The notes beneath the pieces are model-generated. The model worked only from the letters and a program-made list of their open reading frames with translations, had not been told where the DNA came from and searched no databases. The position numbers and the translations under genes are program-made. Positions 10,846-23,165 of a DNA stretch of 64,000 nucleotides are shown piece after piece. The DNA lies in assembly GCA_907165275.2 (NCBI GenBank), contig OU015666.1, forward strand, positions 3,812,001-3,876,000, written 5' to 3'. The stretch's first letter is position 1, and the number at the start of each line of letters is the position of its first letter. Source of the DNA: Zygaena filipendulae (Eukaryota > Arthropoda > Insecta > Lepidoptera > Zygaenidae).

Positions 10846-11639
10846 TCGTAAGATGGCATAGGTGATGAAAGATAAAGTCGTGAAACAAATGGCGCGCTAA
10901 GAACGTCTGTCCGTCGTACTCGAGTCGAATTTTCCAATACATTTAGCAGACACTCCTCAGTAACACCGCCAGTGTTTATTGGGCCAAGAAAATTGTTTAT
11001 CTAAATCGCTGTGGCTTAGTGAGCACTCGGTGTGAGTATAAACTGTGAACTACGGTGCCGCTAGGGAATAGAGGCCGTAACCCTATTCGAAATGAATTCT
11101 ATATGCATGAAACATAATTCACTATATCTCTGCCCTGCGTTTTATATACATACCTACGTACGTGTTGTTTATAAAGGGTTTAATAGGCTAAATGTTTGTT
11201 TTCAAGCTGTCATGTATCAATAAAAAGTATTGACCGCGTGTTTTTTTTTAAGAAATAAAAAAATAACGGCGATTTTGAGTCAAAATATCGTGTAACTTTC
11301 CTTACATTTTATACGTAATTATGACGTCACGATATTCCGATTTGATGTCCATACCCCGGCAACATGCCCATTATCAGAGACACTAGAATATATACTTATT
11401 TATTTCATGAAAAAATATAAACACCCTTTTTCTGGAAATCGGTGAAAAGAAGACACCAAACCAATCAATCCGTCAATTTTGAAGCAAAACGTTACTTCTA
11501 TAGGTAGGTACAAGTTTCCAGGGCACTTTTCAATCCTTTGTCATTTGTACAATGTAAAAGGAAACATTGCGCTCAGGTTTCTAATTTCAGTTGGGCGTTG
11601 ATGAGTCAGTGAGAAAGCTTCTTTATAATAAAATAGCTT
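10846..11639. other. Intronic stretch with a degraded family B copy
   Basis: At about 11230-11365, AAAAAATAACGGCGATTTTG and ATGACGTCACGATATT match the interior of family B, without recognisable ends. The perfect TGACGTCA is at 11322-11329. The rest is unassigned. Confidence 0.45.
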
Positions 11640-11745
11640 TCCCCCGCAGTTTCACCCGCGGTAATTTCGGAGTTCCCTCCTGCAACGTCACAAACTCACA
11701 ATTCACAAACTTTACCTCTTTATAACATTATTATAGATATACACA
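11640..11745 (+). repeat. Family A fragment
   Basis: CCCCGCAGTTTCACCCGCGG and AATTTCGGAGTTCCCTCC lead into CCTGCAACGTCACAAACTCA and a TATAACATTATTATAGATAT end, the shorter variant also seen at 34043-34262 and 59150-59430. Confidence 0.65.
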
Positions 11746-12559
11746 GATAAAAGATTACCTTTATTTTGCGCAATGGAATCCCAATAATAGACGATTATTT
11801 TACCTACTCAGTGATTTTTACATGAGTGAGCATGCGTGGGTGCGTGTATTTTAATACAAGTAGAATTAGAAACTGTATTAGCCAACAAACATCTTGCAAA
11901 ATAAATTTTATCTTGACTAAAAATACAGTCTCTAATTTTGAATTGAACCTCACTTGAGCGTAATTGCTCTACTAGTAACGTTTATGTCGACATTACTGGC
12001 GTTCGGGTGTTATAGTAATACACCGGCTTTCATGAACTCCGAAATATAGTTATTAGTTGCTTACTTTGAAGATAATAGCGTTATTTGAATTCTTGATATT
12101 TTAGTAAGTACCAGAAAACATTAGTGTTTATTTTTTATTATTATTTAAAAACCTTTATGTATAAGTAGAATTGGTCCATGATAAGTAGTATAATAGCATT
12201 ATTCTTTTACAAATATCTTTTGTACTTTCAGAGATGTGACTCTTTAAAAGTTCAAGTTAGACAAGGAAAGCGCTAGTCCTATAGTGACGTCACTCGGCTT
12301 GTAGCGTCCTACAACCGACATACAAAATTCCGTTTTAGAAAGAGACAGACATAGTCAAAATTAAACAGTTTATAACTATTTTATTTTTTAATTAAATCTG
12401 TCGATTTTGTCGCTTTATGTTAGCTTGCTTATCCATGATATTTTCAAGTGTAATTATTGGATATCAACATTTCAACAACAGTGAAATAGCCTAACCGGGA
12501 ATATCGAAATTCCCTCGGGAACTCTGATCTGACAATCCTTTTTTAAAGCACCCTGATTT

Positions 12560-12715
12560 TATAAAATAAACTGGCTGGTCTCCACGATTCCACCCGCGTT
12601 AATTTCGGAGTTCCGCGTACAACAGTATAAATTTCATGATGATCCATTGAATAGTTAAGACGTGAGAGCATAACAAACTCACAAACATAAACAAACTCAC
12701 ATTCGCATTAACGAT
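12560..12715 (+). repeat. Family A fragment
   Basis: CACGATTCCACCCGCGTTAA, TTTCATGATGATCCATTGAA and AAACTCACATTCGCATT identify a plus-oriented, internally shortened copy. Confidence 0.65.
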
Positions 12716-15189
12716 TTATTGCCTCTGAGGTTATTTTTAGTGAATTTGCATCACTTTGGTCCACTAGCTGTATCCATTCACAATTATTTGTTAATATTCA
12801 AGGGAATATTTATACGCAAATATCTGCACATCATATTCTATTCAAATAAAAAAGTAACCTTTACAAAGTTCAATTTTGCGAATACCCAAATTGACATGCA
12901 AACTTTGCGCTGGCAAAGTAGTAAATTTCGTTGAATTTGTTATATTCAGCGTCGGAAACCAATTTTCAAATGTCACCGAACATCGGAGCAGCTCTCGTCA
13001 ACTAGACCGGTAGTGACGTCACAGCGTGGCGGCTTTATTTCCGGATTCCATTCTACAGTTATCCGATTCACGTGTGCTGTTTTAAATGTCTTATTTTTAA
13101 CCGCCGACGTAGAGGGGTGTTGAAAATTTAACGTATCTTTGTCTAAACTCTAAAGCATCATAGCTCCTAACTGGACCAATTTTTTTTTTGTTTGAAATGT
13201 GAGGTCGAGAGTGTTCTTAGCTGTGATTCAAAATGGTCGCTATCCGCGTCTGTTACCTTAGCTCAGCTACGCAACGAATTTTGATGCGGTTTTTACTAAC
13301 ATTTACAAAATGTATTTTTTATTTATAAAACCACGTTGCTTTATTAATACATTATATAATTTATGTTTCTTATGAGGTCCCTAGGGAACTAAACGAATTC
13401 GTTCCCATTTAAGAAAAAAGGTTTGTTCTCGTTATTAAGTAACTTCAGTTATGTGAATGTAAAAATTACTTTAACTCTTTCACACAATTAGGTAGAAGTT
13501 TCTCCTGACCACGCGTACCTATCTAATTTATCGAGCCAAATATCCATTGCTACACATTAAACAACGGGCTATCATTAATGAGAACAAGAGATTTTTGCTT
13601 GAAAGCAAATGTATCTCTCGTCTTTGTGCAAGCAAATTGAGTATAAAGAGCAGGGACGGGTGTATTCATCCCTTAGAGTTGAAACATGAAAGCGCCCCGG
13701 AAAGCGTCACGCGAATAAAGAAGTTTGCAAACGGAACCCGGGGCGTACTGGCCCGAATTGCCAGATGACGTGTTCGGTCAACCTTATACGTTAAATTGAA
13801 AACGTCAAACCTTGCCTTCCTGTTTCCTTTGCTTTACTTTGTTCGAGAAGAAAGCTTTGCAGCTTGTTCAATTTCAAACAAGAAAAAATAAACTGACTTG
13901 AAATATAGCCAATTATTTTATCTCATTCTCACTGGCAACTAATTTTATTGTAGTGATAAAAAAATAAACGTCAGTTTATATTCCATAACATGACAAAACG
14001 AGGGAGATAAAAAAACTGGTCAAGTCCGAGTCGGACTCGTCCACCGAAGGTTTTGTACAAATTATTATGACCTAGGTACCTATTTGCAAAATATTATATA
14101 CACCTGCTTTGCTTTACCATTGCTAATGGAAGGTTGCTGTTACTTATGGCACGACTATACTCAGATTAAGTGCCAACTGCCAGCTATAAAATCTAAGTAA
14201 AAATTTAAATATAAGTAGGATATATCAAGTAAGTCTCATTGTAAGCATTAGAGATTATTATTATTATGACCGCGCATACCGTTGATTAACTTCGATGATT
14301 CATCACAAATTAATGTAAGTATAGTTTCAGATTTTTCGTGTACTCCACTTGGGTCGTCCCAAGTAGAGTACCTACTAGTATTACTTGCTAAATTTCACAG
14401 TAATTGGTCAACGGAAAGTACCCTATAAAATTTGATTTCCTTGAGAGTGTCGAAATATGTTTTTTTTGCGGCATAAACAGCCGCACCTTTTTTCCGTTAA
14501 CTTAGAAATTAGAAGTTTCATTTTTTCACAGTTTCAAGGGATTGTAGAACCAGAGTATATTATGTACAGAGACAACACGTATTCAACCTGTAGAGCCAAG
14601 CTATAAAATAAACTACTTATAGGCAAGAAGTGAAACTTATGAAATAAATTTGATTAAAGTAATATTACACTTATCTACACTAACCAGCTAGTGCCATCTA
14701 TCGTGTGTGTTGTATCGTTGACGTTCATTCATTGACATTATTCTTCTGAGTCACACTGTATAAAACACTCGCTACAATGACCCTCGATAGAAATGAAATG
14801 CAGCTGTAAACTTTTCTACAAAAAAAAAAGTTTTAAATTTTTTCAATTATTTGCAGGTAAATAAAAAAATAAAGGTAAATTTTTTTACTGACTGCACGAC
14901 TGATACCTACTTGTCACAGCTAAAAGTTGTCAAGCACCTTGTTCCTTCGTTCTTTTTGTTCACTCCAACAAGAACGTATTGGAGATTTCCTCTTGAAAAT
15001 TGACAAAAGTCTGCCAAAAAGCACTGCCACAATGGATACTCTTGGATGTAGAGCGTACCTATATAAAGCGACGTAAAAAGACAAAACAGATAGAGATCCT
15101 GTATGGAAATTTTTCTCCTTCACTTTGTAAAGAGAATGTTTAGGGCTTTACTTGAAATACAACCTGTATGATTCATGCCTATATAATCT
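12716..15189. other. Intronic stretch; one G+C-richer patch
   Basis: No exon is supported. A patch at about 13636-13768 (GAGCAGGGACGGGTGTATTC through CCCGGGGCGTACTGGCCCGA) is clearly more G+C-rich than its surroundings and matches no repeat seen here. An overlapping 73-codon frame has no recognisable motif. Perfect TGACGTCA palindromes lie at 12284-12291 (just left) and 13014-13021. Confidence 0.45.
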
Positions 15190-15510
15190 ATACTATAATA
15201 AAACTCTTTTGAGTAGAATCCGCGATTCTGTACACTGAATATTTTTGACGGAAGTGGTTAAAGAAGAGTAACCAACCACAAAAAATAGTTTTTAAAATTA
15301 TTTTTTGTCTGTCTGTCTGTCTGTCTGTTCGCGATAATCTCCGAATCTACTGAACGGAGTGTCATGCAGGTGAAAACTTAGCTAGATTAGGTAGATTAAG
15401 CTTAGCCTGGAGCTACAAATAGGCTTTGTTTCATTTAAATCGGATGCCGTAAAAAAAGTTGTTACATAAAAACTTTTCACGCGGGTGAAACCGCGGGGCA
15501 CAGCTAGTCA
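15190..15510 (-). repeat. Family A, TAATAAAACTCTTTT subfamily
   Basis: Starts TACTATAATAAAACTCTTTT, carries GTAGAATCCGCGATTCTGTA, a TGTC run, GATAATCTCCGAATCTACTG and AAACCGCGGGGCACAGCTAG. Two plus-oriented copies of this subfamily stand in tandem at 55560-56240. Confidence 0.7.
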
Positions 15511-15730
15511 GAAATAAGAAAAGCGATATTCTTCATAGATTCAGATTTAGCCATCCTTGCTTACTTGAAAAATTTATTTATTTAAATTTATTATTATTTA
15601 ATTTAATTATATTTTAATTAATTTATAAAAGCGGATTTAGTATTTAAGATATTCTCTACCGATCGACCTTTTGGCTAAGTGAGATTCATCTTGTACATAT
15701 TAAAGTTGTATGAAAATCAGTTTAGTAAAT

Positions 15731-15780
15731 ACAAAGGCTGAGTGATAATAAACGAATGTTTATCATCACTCAGCTTTTGT
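15731..15780. repeat. 23-bp hairpin with 4-nt loop
   Basis: ACAAAGGCTGAGTGATAATA (arm 15731-15753) pairs with the arm 15758-15780 at 21 of 23 positions around the loop GAAT. It is too compact for a typical pre-miRNA; a short palindrome or MITE relic is more likely. Confidence 0.55.
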
Positions 15781-17469
15781 AAGACACAGACTCATACAGA
15801 CTTCCTTTCAGAGAAGTATGTACAGTAAAAGAAGCGAGTATCGTTGCCTCAGCAGCATAGGTACCTCCCCCACTCCTAACGATCTCATAAAAGGCGACAG
15901 AACGAGTAGATAAGTAACTGAAATAAATGGGCAGGTTGACCACCTGTTATTTTGTCCCTTGTTATACGTATTTAGACGTTCAAAGAGTTACGAACAAAAA
16001 TAGATTATGCAAAATAACTAAGCACATTTTTTAGGTGTAAATTCTTTTATAGGTATATTTTGAAACGAACAGAAAAACAAAATTAAAGATATAGAAAACG
16101 TAAATATTTTTAAAATTGTATATGTTGTTTAATGTTATATAAAAAACCATATAAGAAGTGGCCGGTCAGAAAAGAGGTTGGTCTTCGAAAAAAACTTCTA
16201 GTAAAATCACGACGGACCGGTGAACGGTTTCCACTGTGGCTCAGCAGTCAGCACACTGGTTGATGTTTTCCAGACGGCCGCACAGTGCACTGTCACGATC
16301 GATAATTCCCATAATATTCCTCTGGCCACAAATTACACCGTTGCGACTTGTGACAACATCATAGAAAAGAGAGAATGACACAATGCGTTTTATTTTTATT
16401 GTTACTTGTGCAGTCACGTGTCACGAATTAGTCCCACTATGAAATAATGGGTGAAATATTTTAATGGGTACATAATTATAGTTTATTTATTATCAAATTA
16501 TGTTATGGCTAATAGGTTACTTAGAAACCAACCTTTATTACACCATATTTTTACTATGCAAATGTAATTGATAGGTAGTGTATTCAGTTTGATTGATTTA
16601 CACATATAACTAAATATTATATTAAATTAAAAAAAAATATAGATCAATTGTAAATTTTATGTGGATATGTATAGACTATATAGTAGGTTACAACAATGGA
16701 GTGAGATTTATTTGGACGCTTCACTTTGGATCTGGTGTTGTTTTTTCTTGGATCTCAAATTTTCTTTGTTTGCTACGACGTAGCCACTACGAAAGCTACG
16801 CTCGTAGAACTTACTCACAAGATAGTGAATGGAAGTGCCCCGACTGACTATCTATTATACCTACCTAATTTTACCTACTTATTTGATTCACTCTACCTAT
16901 ACTTTCCCGTCGGTACTAGGTACAAGTAAGTGATTTAAGATATAACAGTATCTTGCAAGCATTGAAATTTTTATCGAGCCAACCTTTGTACTCAAATCTT
17001 AAGTGGAATCCTCAAATATGAATTTCAATTCGAAGATCAATACAAGAGTAGGTATATGTAAAAGGTCAAGTGAGTTATATTAGTCGAGATCTTTATTTAA
17101 TGATCTCTTCTTTATCCTGTCGAGCCTTAGAATTTAACGAGAAGAAAAAACTTTATTAAGTATGGAAAATAATAAATATCTAAAAAAAATTATTTATTTT
17201 ATTATAATTATTTTTATAATAAAGAATTTTTATGCCTGATATTTATCAGATAGTTAAAAAAAACTAATACGTAATTTCATCCTCATCTTCATCTATATAT
17301 TATCTATTGATAAATACAATAAAAATAAATCCCTATTTCCCTTGGTCACGACATCGCGCGTGAACGGCTGGACCAAATAGGTAAATTTTTATTAATTCAA
17401 TTCATAATTGTTAATTATTTTTTTTGTTGCATCTGTTATTGTAAGGAGAAGACGAATATGAAAAAAAAC
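15781..17469. other. Intronic stretch, no gene supported
   Basis: Mostly A+T-rich unique-looking sequence. Near 16786-16806, CTACGACGTAGCCACTACGA resembles the palindromic CGTAG repeats at 44474-44547. The small plus-strand frames have no motifs. Confidence 0.4.
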
Positions 17470-17546
17470 TGGTAGAGAATTCCTTAGGCATTAAGTCCAC
17501 TTTTTGTACGATAAAGTGCAATAAAGTTCTAAAAATAAATAAATTC
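17470..17546 (+). repeat. LINE 3' tail fragment
   Basis: GGTAGAGAATTCCTTAGGCA, then TTAAGTCCACTTTTTGTACG and GTGCAATAAAGTTC followed by AAATAAATAAA. It matches the LINE ends at 23055-23165 and 39248-39359. Confidence 0.55.
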
Positions 17547-17825
17547 TGAAACTCACGCGGGTGAATCTCCGAAACGGTTGGACCGATTTCGACGGGACTT
17601 CTACTGCTACATAGCTGATGTTATAAGGAGTAAATTAGGCTACTATGGACTTCCTGCGGGAATTACGAAACTCATGCGGGTTAATCTCCGAAACGATTGG
17701 ACGGATTTCGACAGCACTTTCACTGCTAATTACTGATTTTATAAGAAGTAAGTCAGGCTACTTTGGAGTTCCTGTGGGGATTTCTATACTCATGCAAGTG
17801 AAACCGCGGGGTACAGCTACTGTAT
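17530..17825 (-). repeat. Family A copy with tandem internal duplication
   Basis: The unit TCTCCGAAACGGTTGGACCG ... GACTTCCTGCGGGAATT occurs twice in direct order (from about 17565 and 17682), ending GAAACCGCGGGGTACAGCTA. Subfamily with the CATAGCTGATGTTATAAG block. Confidence 0.65.
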
Positions 17826-18257
17826 AATAAACATTAACAGGTTTTAATTTCATATTACGAGTATTCAAACGTTTACTATATGATATGATCATGAAACTAT
17901 ATCGTGTGAGAATTAATCAAATCTGAACAGAAGTGGCAGTAGGATCTGCACCTCAAATAGATATTTATTTGAAAACTATATAAATATCTTACGATAGGTA
18001 GTGCTCGAGCATAGAAATTAAAATCATTAGCACCATCTCATTAACAGTATTATTTTAAACTTACCTTCGAAATTTCGTTCCTTGAAATTTCAACCATGCA
18101 CTGTGTGTAAAATCGAAATTACTGACAAAAACTGTCAAAGTGAGGGTTGTCCTGATGAAAAACAAAACGCACACCATGAGACACGACTCCGTTATGGCCA
18201 TCTCTATTCAACTACTATCCATATATCCATATACTTATAATAAAACTGTAGAGAGGT

Positions 18258-18497
18258 GCAGTGGCGAAGGTACCATAGAAGCCGATTCCCACCGGCTTCC
18301 CTTCAGACGCAACATCTCTCTCTACCGTAATTGAGAACGTTGTCAGGGATAAAGGGAAGGACTTTTTATACCGGAATTCCCGCGGGAACTCCGAACTTAT
18401 CGCAGGTGGAACTGCGGAGAATAGTTAATAGTTTAATAAGTTGAAATTAAAGTAGATTTCCGGCTTCCCCCTCTCAATATTTTACCCTTCGCCACTG
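18258..18497. mobile_element. hAT-type MITE with perfect 8-bp target duplication
   Basis: The ends read GCAGTGGCGAAGGTACC (left) and TACCCTTCGCCACTG (right), inverted copies of each other. CAGTGGCG-type ends are typical of hAT elements. The octamer AGAGAGGT flanks both sides (18250-18257 and 18498-18505), the length hAT transposases produce. The 240-bp interior has no transposase frame and contains a fragment of family A (18338-18420). Confidence 0.78.
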
Positions 18498-18534
18498 AGA
18501 GAGGTCAATTCTGTAAATTGAATATATATTCAAA

Positions 18535-18596
18535 AATAATATTGGAGGGTAAAAGGTGATCGATACTGATGCCAAAAATGCAATCAGTAAATTTTT

Positions 18597-18627
<31 letters not shown>

Positions 18628-18964
18628 ATGTGCACGCATGGGTCAAAAGCTACTGAAGGGATTTTAACCAAACTTGGTACGATTGTAGTCTATACTCCTG
18701 GGCAGGTTATAGGCTATATAACATAACGCTAAGACACATAGGAGCTGAGCAGTGATGATAAATTTGAAGCAAGTCGGATGAAAATGCGCTTTCGAGCTCT
18801 TATTCTCGCATACTCAATCACGCAAAAACGACTGAACGGATTTGGAGGAAATTTGGCATGCACGTTGTCAGAGGTACAGAGAAGGACATAGGGTACTTTT
18901 TAACCCGGAATTCCCGCAGAATCTTCGAAATTACCGCGGGTGAAACGGTGGGGTACAGCTAGTT
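18535..18964 (-). repeat. Family A copy with TCTG-run
   Basis: From TAATATTGGAGGGTAAAAGG through a TGTC-repeat run, GGCATGCACGTTGTCAGAGG and GAATTCCCGCAGAATCTTCG to GTGGGGTACAGCTAGT. It starts about 30 bp after the hAT MITE. Confidence 0.65.
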
Positions 18965-20490
18965 TCAACCATAATTTACTGTTTAAAAATCCTTTGCTGT
19001 GTTGTCCTGTGGAACTTTAAATCAGTGCAACTGATGATGCTTGTTTGCGTAACGTACGGTACAAACTAAAGAGAGCACGTAGCAATCCGTTATCGAAAAT
19101 GTAATCAAGACTCAGCTGGATGCAGCAATCAATCTCACATCCGGCTCGCTTGCTGACCCTACCGTCATATGGCTCTACCCCGAGGGAGCATATGTTTGTT
19201 ATTAATTATTCATATTCCTTTACCAGCACTGAATTATAATTAGGGACTCGCAGAATAATTACGCGAAAAATACACTTTTCGGCTTAGCCAAATTTTTTTA
19301 ATGCGATTGCATGGTTACGACTTGTTAAAAGTTGTACGTCTGCCAATGAATAGGTAACACGTGTATGTTGAGTATAGATAGATACATGTTTGTTATTTTT
19401 AACCGACTAAAAAACAAAAAGTTCTGTTCATATTCCCCTAGTATTTTCTTTTTTGTTTGAGTAATCGTGAAAATTTAAAATGCGATGTTACAAAGTTACA
19501 ACTCGGTAAATATAATATTATGATTATTTAACACTCTTTTGACTTTTTGAATAGAAGGCGCCTACCGCGATGAGCTTCTTGCGCGAGAAAATTTAAGCTT
19601 TCTCTTTGAGCGGCTACATGTATACGAGTATCTCTCAAGATTGTAGCGATGTTTTTCTTTTTAGGGTTCCATTCCTTGCATTTAAAAACGGAACTATTTT
19701 ATGATCACCAGAGTCCATCCGTCCAGTTATAACAGACCAGTATGGTTTTTCTCAAAGGCTAAGAAACGTAGAAACTTGGCCATAATTATAAATCTAGATG
19801 CTGACGCAAATCCAAAGTTTATGAGAGAAAGGTTTTATGATTCCGTTAAACGAATAGGAGAATACAATATATCAAATTAAAGCCAATATTTTGTGTAATG
19901 TATTATAATTATCAAGATGGAATTCTATTTGCGCAAAATATGTTTTTTTTTTTTTCATTTTAGCAAATGATTAGCTATAGCAGTTTTCCCCAAGGCGTTC
20001 ATTTTGAAGTTCCCGCGGGAATGCCCAGTGAAAAATTACTTCCTTTTCTGTACCTCTAATAACGGTTATAAAAAATTTCATGATGAATAACTTCATTTGC
20101 ATTTATTTTATATTGCGGATAACAAAAAAGAGAGACAGAGAGAATATTATAAAACATCCAAATCACCGCGGGTGTGACCGCGGAGAGCAGCAATTATATT
20201 GCTTAGTTATTTTAGGTCTTAGCATAGGTCTTGGAATACTTTTAACCCAGATACAACAAATCCCCGAGGGTATCCCTAAATTCACGTGGGTAAACTCGTG
20301 ACCAACTATGTATTATATAATGTCAGTAAGTTTTATTAGCACACCCGTGGCACTCTATACCAGCGAATCGGTTCATCTGTCTTCTACTACTTACCCGCGC
20401 CTAGTTTGTCTACACACATTTTGTGTGTTTCAATGTTCACAATAGCGCAACGTTCACTTGTGCGCGCCGTAGTTTCATAATAAATAACCA
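18965..20490. other. Intronic stretch, mixed fragments
   Basis: About 19085-19200 is a G+C-richer patch without repeat matches (AATCAAGACTCAGCTGGATG through TACCCCGAGGGAGCATATG). Near 19660-19690, TTTTTAGGGTTCCATTCCTT is a LINE-end-like fragment. Pieces of family A lie at 19990-20080 and 20150-20300. No gene is supported. Confidence 0.4.
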
Positions 20491-20780
20491 GAATAGGCTT
20501 GTTTTTGGGGTATGAAAATCAAAATTCTATTTAGTCCGTCTTGTAGATTAATAAAAAATAATAGACCCGTACTTTTTGCCTTTATAAATTATTGAAAAAA
20601 TACTAAGATAAAATGCATTAAAGCCTTAACGTGCTATAAACTGTAGCACGGCGTGACGTCACGCGACATTTTGTATCTCAGTTATTTTTTGATTACATAA
20701 AATATAAAAAAATACATGTCCAAAATTTTTATTAATCTACAAGACGGACTAAAAAAAGTTTTTGGTCGACAAGTCTATTC
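20491..20780. mobile_element. Family B MITE copy 2
   Basis: Outer ends GAATAGGCTTGTT (20491-20503) and GACAAGTCTATTC (20768-20780) are inverted copies at 11 of 13 positions. Inside lie TTTAGTCCGTCTTGTAGATT and its inverted partner AATCTACAAGACGGACTAAA. One perfect TGACGTCA is at 20654-20661. Confidence 0.72.
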
Positions 20781-21039
20781 AGAGTATAATAATTATGGAA
20801 CATAGATCCAATAAATAACCATACAGAAAGACCTCAGTTAAATAAAATGGCTTTAAATGGAAAGAGGAGCGTACTCCTCTATTTTTCGCAATTTATAAAT
20901 AACACCCTAAATTACTTAAAGAAACTCTAAAGCCCACGACTTGTTTCGACGACATCTATTGCGTAAACGAATTGAAGAGTTTCGAAAAACTTTCGAAAAC
21001 CGTGTCAAAGAAAACTTAAGGAACCGATAACGAATACTC

Positions 21040-21174
21040 GTGTCAAGTGGTCACGCAAAACTGGACTTTCGGTTGAACGATTTTACGTGAACACCTGTCA
21101 TGTCATGACGACTCGTTCCTTAGCTGTCTACGTGACAACGCTGATATGTAGATTGTCAACTTGGCTTAAGGGGC
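21040..21174. mobile_element. Truncated copy of the 1768-1942 MITE
   Basis: Shares the interior (CAAGTGGTCACGCAAAACTG, TTTTACGTGAACACCTGTCA) and right terminus GTCAACTTGGCTTAAGGGGC, but no left terminus is present. The 129-codon plus-strand frame beginning here mixes the MITE with flanking sequence and is not taken as a gene. Confidence 0.55.
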
Positions 21175-21699
21175 AGTTCATACTATGGCCCCAGAGTCAC
21201 AGCGTAAGGCGAGCAATCACAAGGCAGTGTTCACCGAACGAGGCACGTAACATAGGCACGCAGTCAGCTTCATCGATCCGCCTGAGGACCTTGACGTCAT
21301 ATCAATGCTGTGGTTTGCCTCCACCGTGCACCGTGTCCACACGAATGGATTGTTCACGAATCACGACTCTAAACATTATAAGGAAAATTATAAAAGTCTT
21401 TATTATAGACATAGATACATCTTTATTCGGCATCACAGAAATACTTAAAAATAATCGCCCAAGATGTTTGTTGTGATGCCAAAATGGACACTGACTCAGC
21501 ATATTAGATAATATGCTGTCGCGTAAAACGCCGCGCCGCCGCAGCGCTGGTTTTCAGCGAAGCCCATAGAGGAATGCGTCCGCGCGATACCCGATCGTAT
21601 GTCTGCCCACCAATTCAAAACAATAAATGTAATAATTATAATAAATTAATTGATTATATTATATATTCATTGATACACATAATACATAACAATTTATTT
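21175..21699. other. Stretch with a G+C-rich patch
   Basis: About 21510-21605 (CGTAAAACGCCGCGCCGCCG through GTCCGCGCGATACCCGATCG) is strikingly G+C-rich against its background, with no open frame that makes sense. A conserved non-coding element or an unknown repeat is possible. A TGACGTCA palindrome lies at 21292-21299. Confidence 0.4.
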
Positions 21700-21900
21700 A
21701 ATATTTAATAGCCTTTTGGGCACGCTTCCAGCTGTGGAGGACCTATGGCAAATATTTTATTTGTAAATATAGTTTTTATTTTAAGTTTTAAGTTTTCCAT
21801 AAGTTTTATTGTACATAATCTACACAGATAAATAAAATTGACGTATAATATAATTAAAATATAAATTATGTCGAATAAATTAAAATAAATAAATAAATAG
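21700..21900 (+). repeat. Possible LINE 3' end with AAAT tail
   Basis: A coding-like start (TGGGCACGCTTCCAGCTGTG) is followed by a long A+T-rich tail ending in TAAAATAAATAAATAAATAG, as in 5'-truncated non-LTR elements. No family match could be confirmed. Confidence 0.35.
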
Positions 21901-23054
21901 AATAACAAATGAATACTTACATGTTAATAAATAAATAAATTCCAACAACTTGGTCTCCAATAACTCATCTCATTCTTTTGTTGTAGAAGAAGATAGGTTT
22001 TTATTAAATATATTTATTGAATAATTTTTTCCCTGTCACAAATGTACGTATATTTAAGGTTTTTTTTTTTTTATATTTGAAACGAGAACCACCCTCCTTC
22101 AATGCATTCCTTGTTTAACCATAAAAATAACTTATTTAAAAACGAACTATTGCCATATTATTAAAATAACTAACTGGACACATTTTGTTGGTCCCTGTGC
22201 TAGGGATGTCAGTTAATAAAAGAATGACAGTAAAAAGATAATCGAATGAAAAATAAACAAAGGTCTATTTCTGAGTCGACCCAACCTTTTTCTTCAACGG
22301 GTCCGTCATCCTCAAAATGACTGGCTTTAAAATACACAAAATATTATTTTGTTCTATTTTCCTGCCATCAAAATGTTCATCATGATTTTGCACTTTGCAG
22401 TTATGAAGGCTCCGTAATTACTCAGCTCGTGGCACGGATGACTGAGCTTGGTCCGTTGCAGATAATTTCATTCGGTGTTTATCCTCGCTAAACCAATAGA
22501 GTGTTCGGCGCTAATCGCAGCTTTCATCCGGCTTTGTTGGTACGGGTGCCTACTGCCTCTGTACATCGAGTTGGCTTTTGGCTACACTGCGCTGAGCTGA
22601 TTGTACATTTTCGGGGAAAAAACGTATATGTAGTTGTTTAAAGTTTTTAAATATGTTTCAAATTTTGCTTAACCACAATAACAACATTTGTTTGCTATTA
22701 AAACAATATAATAACTAGCTGGTGTCCGCGGTTTTACCTGCATGAGTTTCAGACTTTTCATTAATCGACTTCAAAAAAGGAGGAACTAGGAACCCCTTTC
22801 GGGCTTGCGCAGAACCATCCACCGAAGAATTATCACCATGGGATCAATGGTTTCTTCTTCTTTAATAATGGCGTCTACCATTAATGGCTTAGAAACGCTT
22901 AGAGGACAAGCAAACAAACGTTAATTTTTATTTACGTATGCATATTTATTTATTTCGAAATAGAATAACTCTATTTGAATTACCTATATTAAACTCAAAA
23001 AATTATTCAAAAACTAAAAAAAAAAACTGTATTTTCTAATGCATGAAATAAAAG
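21901..23054. other. Intronic stretch; one G+C-richer patch
   Basis: About 22420-22600 (AGCTCGTGGCACGGATGACT through CACTGCGCTGAGCTGA) is a non-repetitive G+C-richer block, a candidate conserved element. Fragments of family A and LINE-like sequence lie at 22717-22870. No gene is supported. Confidence 0.4.
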
Positions 23055-23165
23055 GCTTTTTATTTATTTATTTATTATTTATTTATTTAAGCTTACAACA
23101 GGGTACAAAAGGCGGACTTAATGCCACAACGGCATTCTCTACCAGTCAACCTTCACGATGTTCAG
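23055..23165 (-). mobile_element. LINE 3' end, minus orientation
   Basis: Begins with a TTTATTTATT tail, then GTACAAAAGGCGGACTTAAT, GCCACAACGGCATTCTCTAC and CAGTCAACCTTC. It is the reverse complement of the element end at 39248-39359. Confidence 0.6.

Noticed and set aside
15660..15700. U2 snRNA-like phrase (GACCTTTTGGCTAAGTGAGA)
   Set aside because: Only about 13 bases match the start of U2. The branch-point-recognition and Sm regions and the downstream stems are absent, so it is not annotated as an RNA gene.
21087..21476. 129-codon plus-strand frame
   Set aside because: Starts inside a truncated MITE and continues into unrelated sequence; chance open frame.
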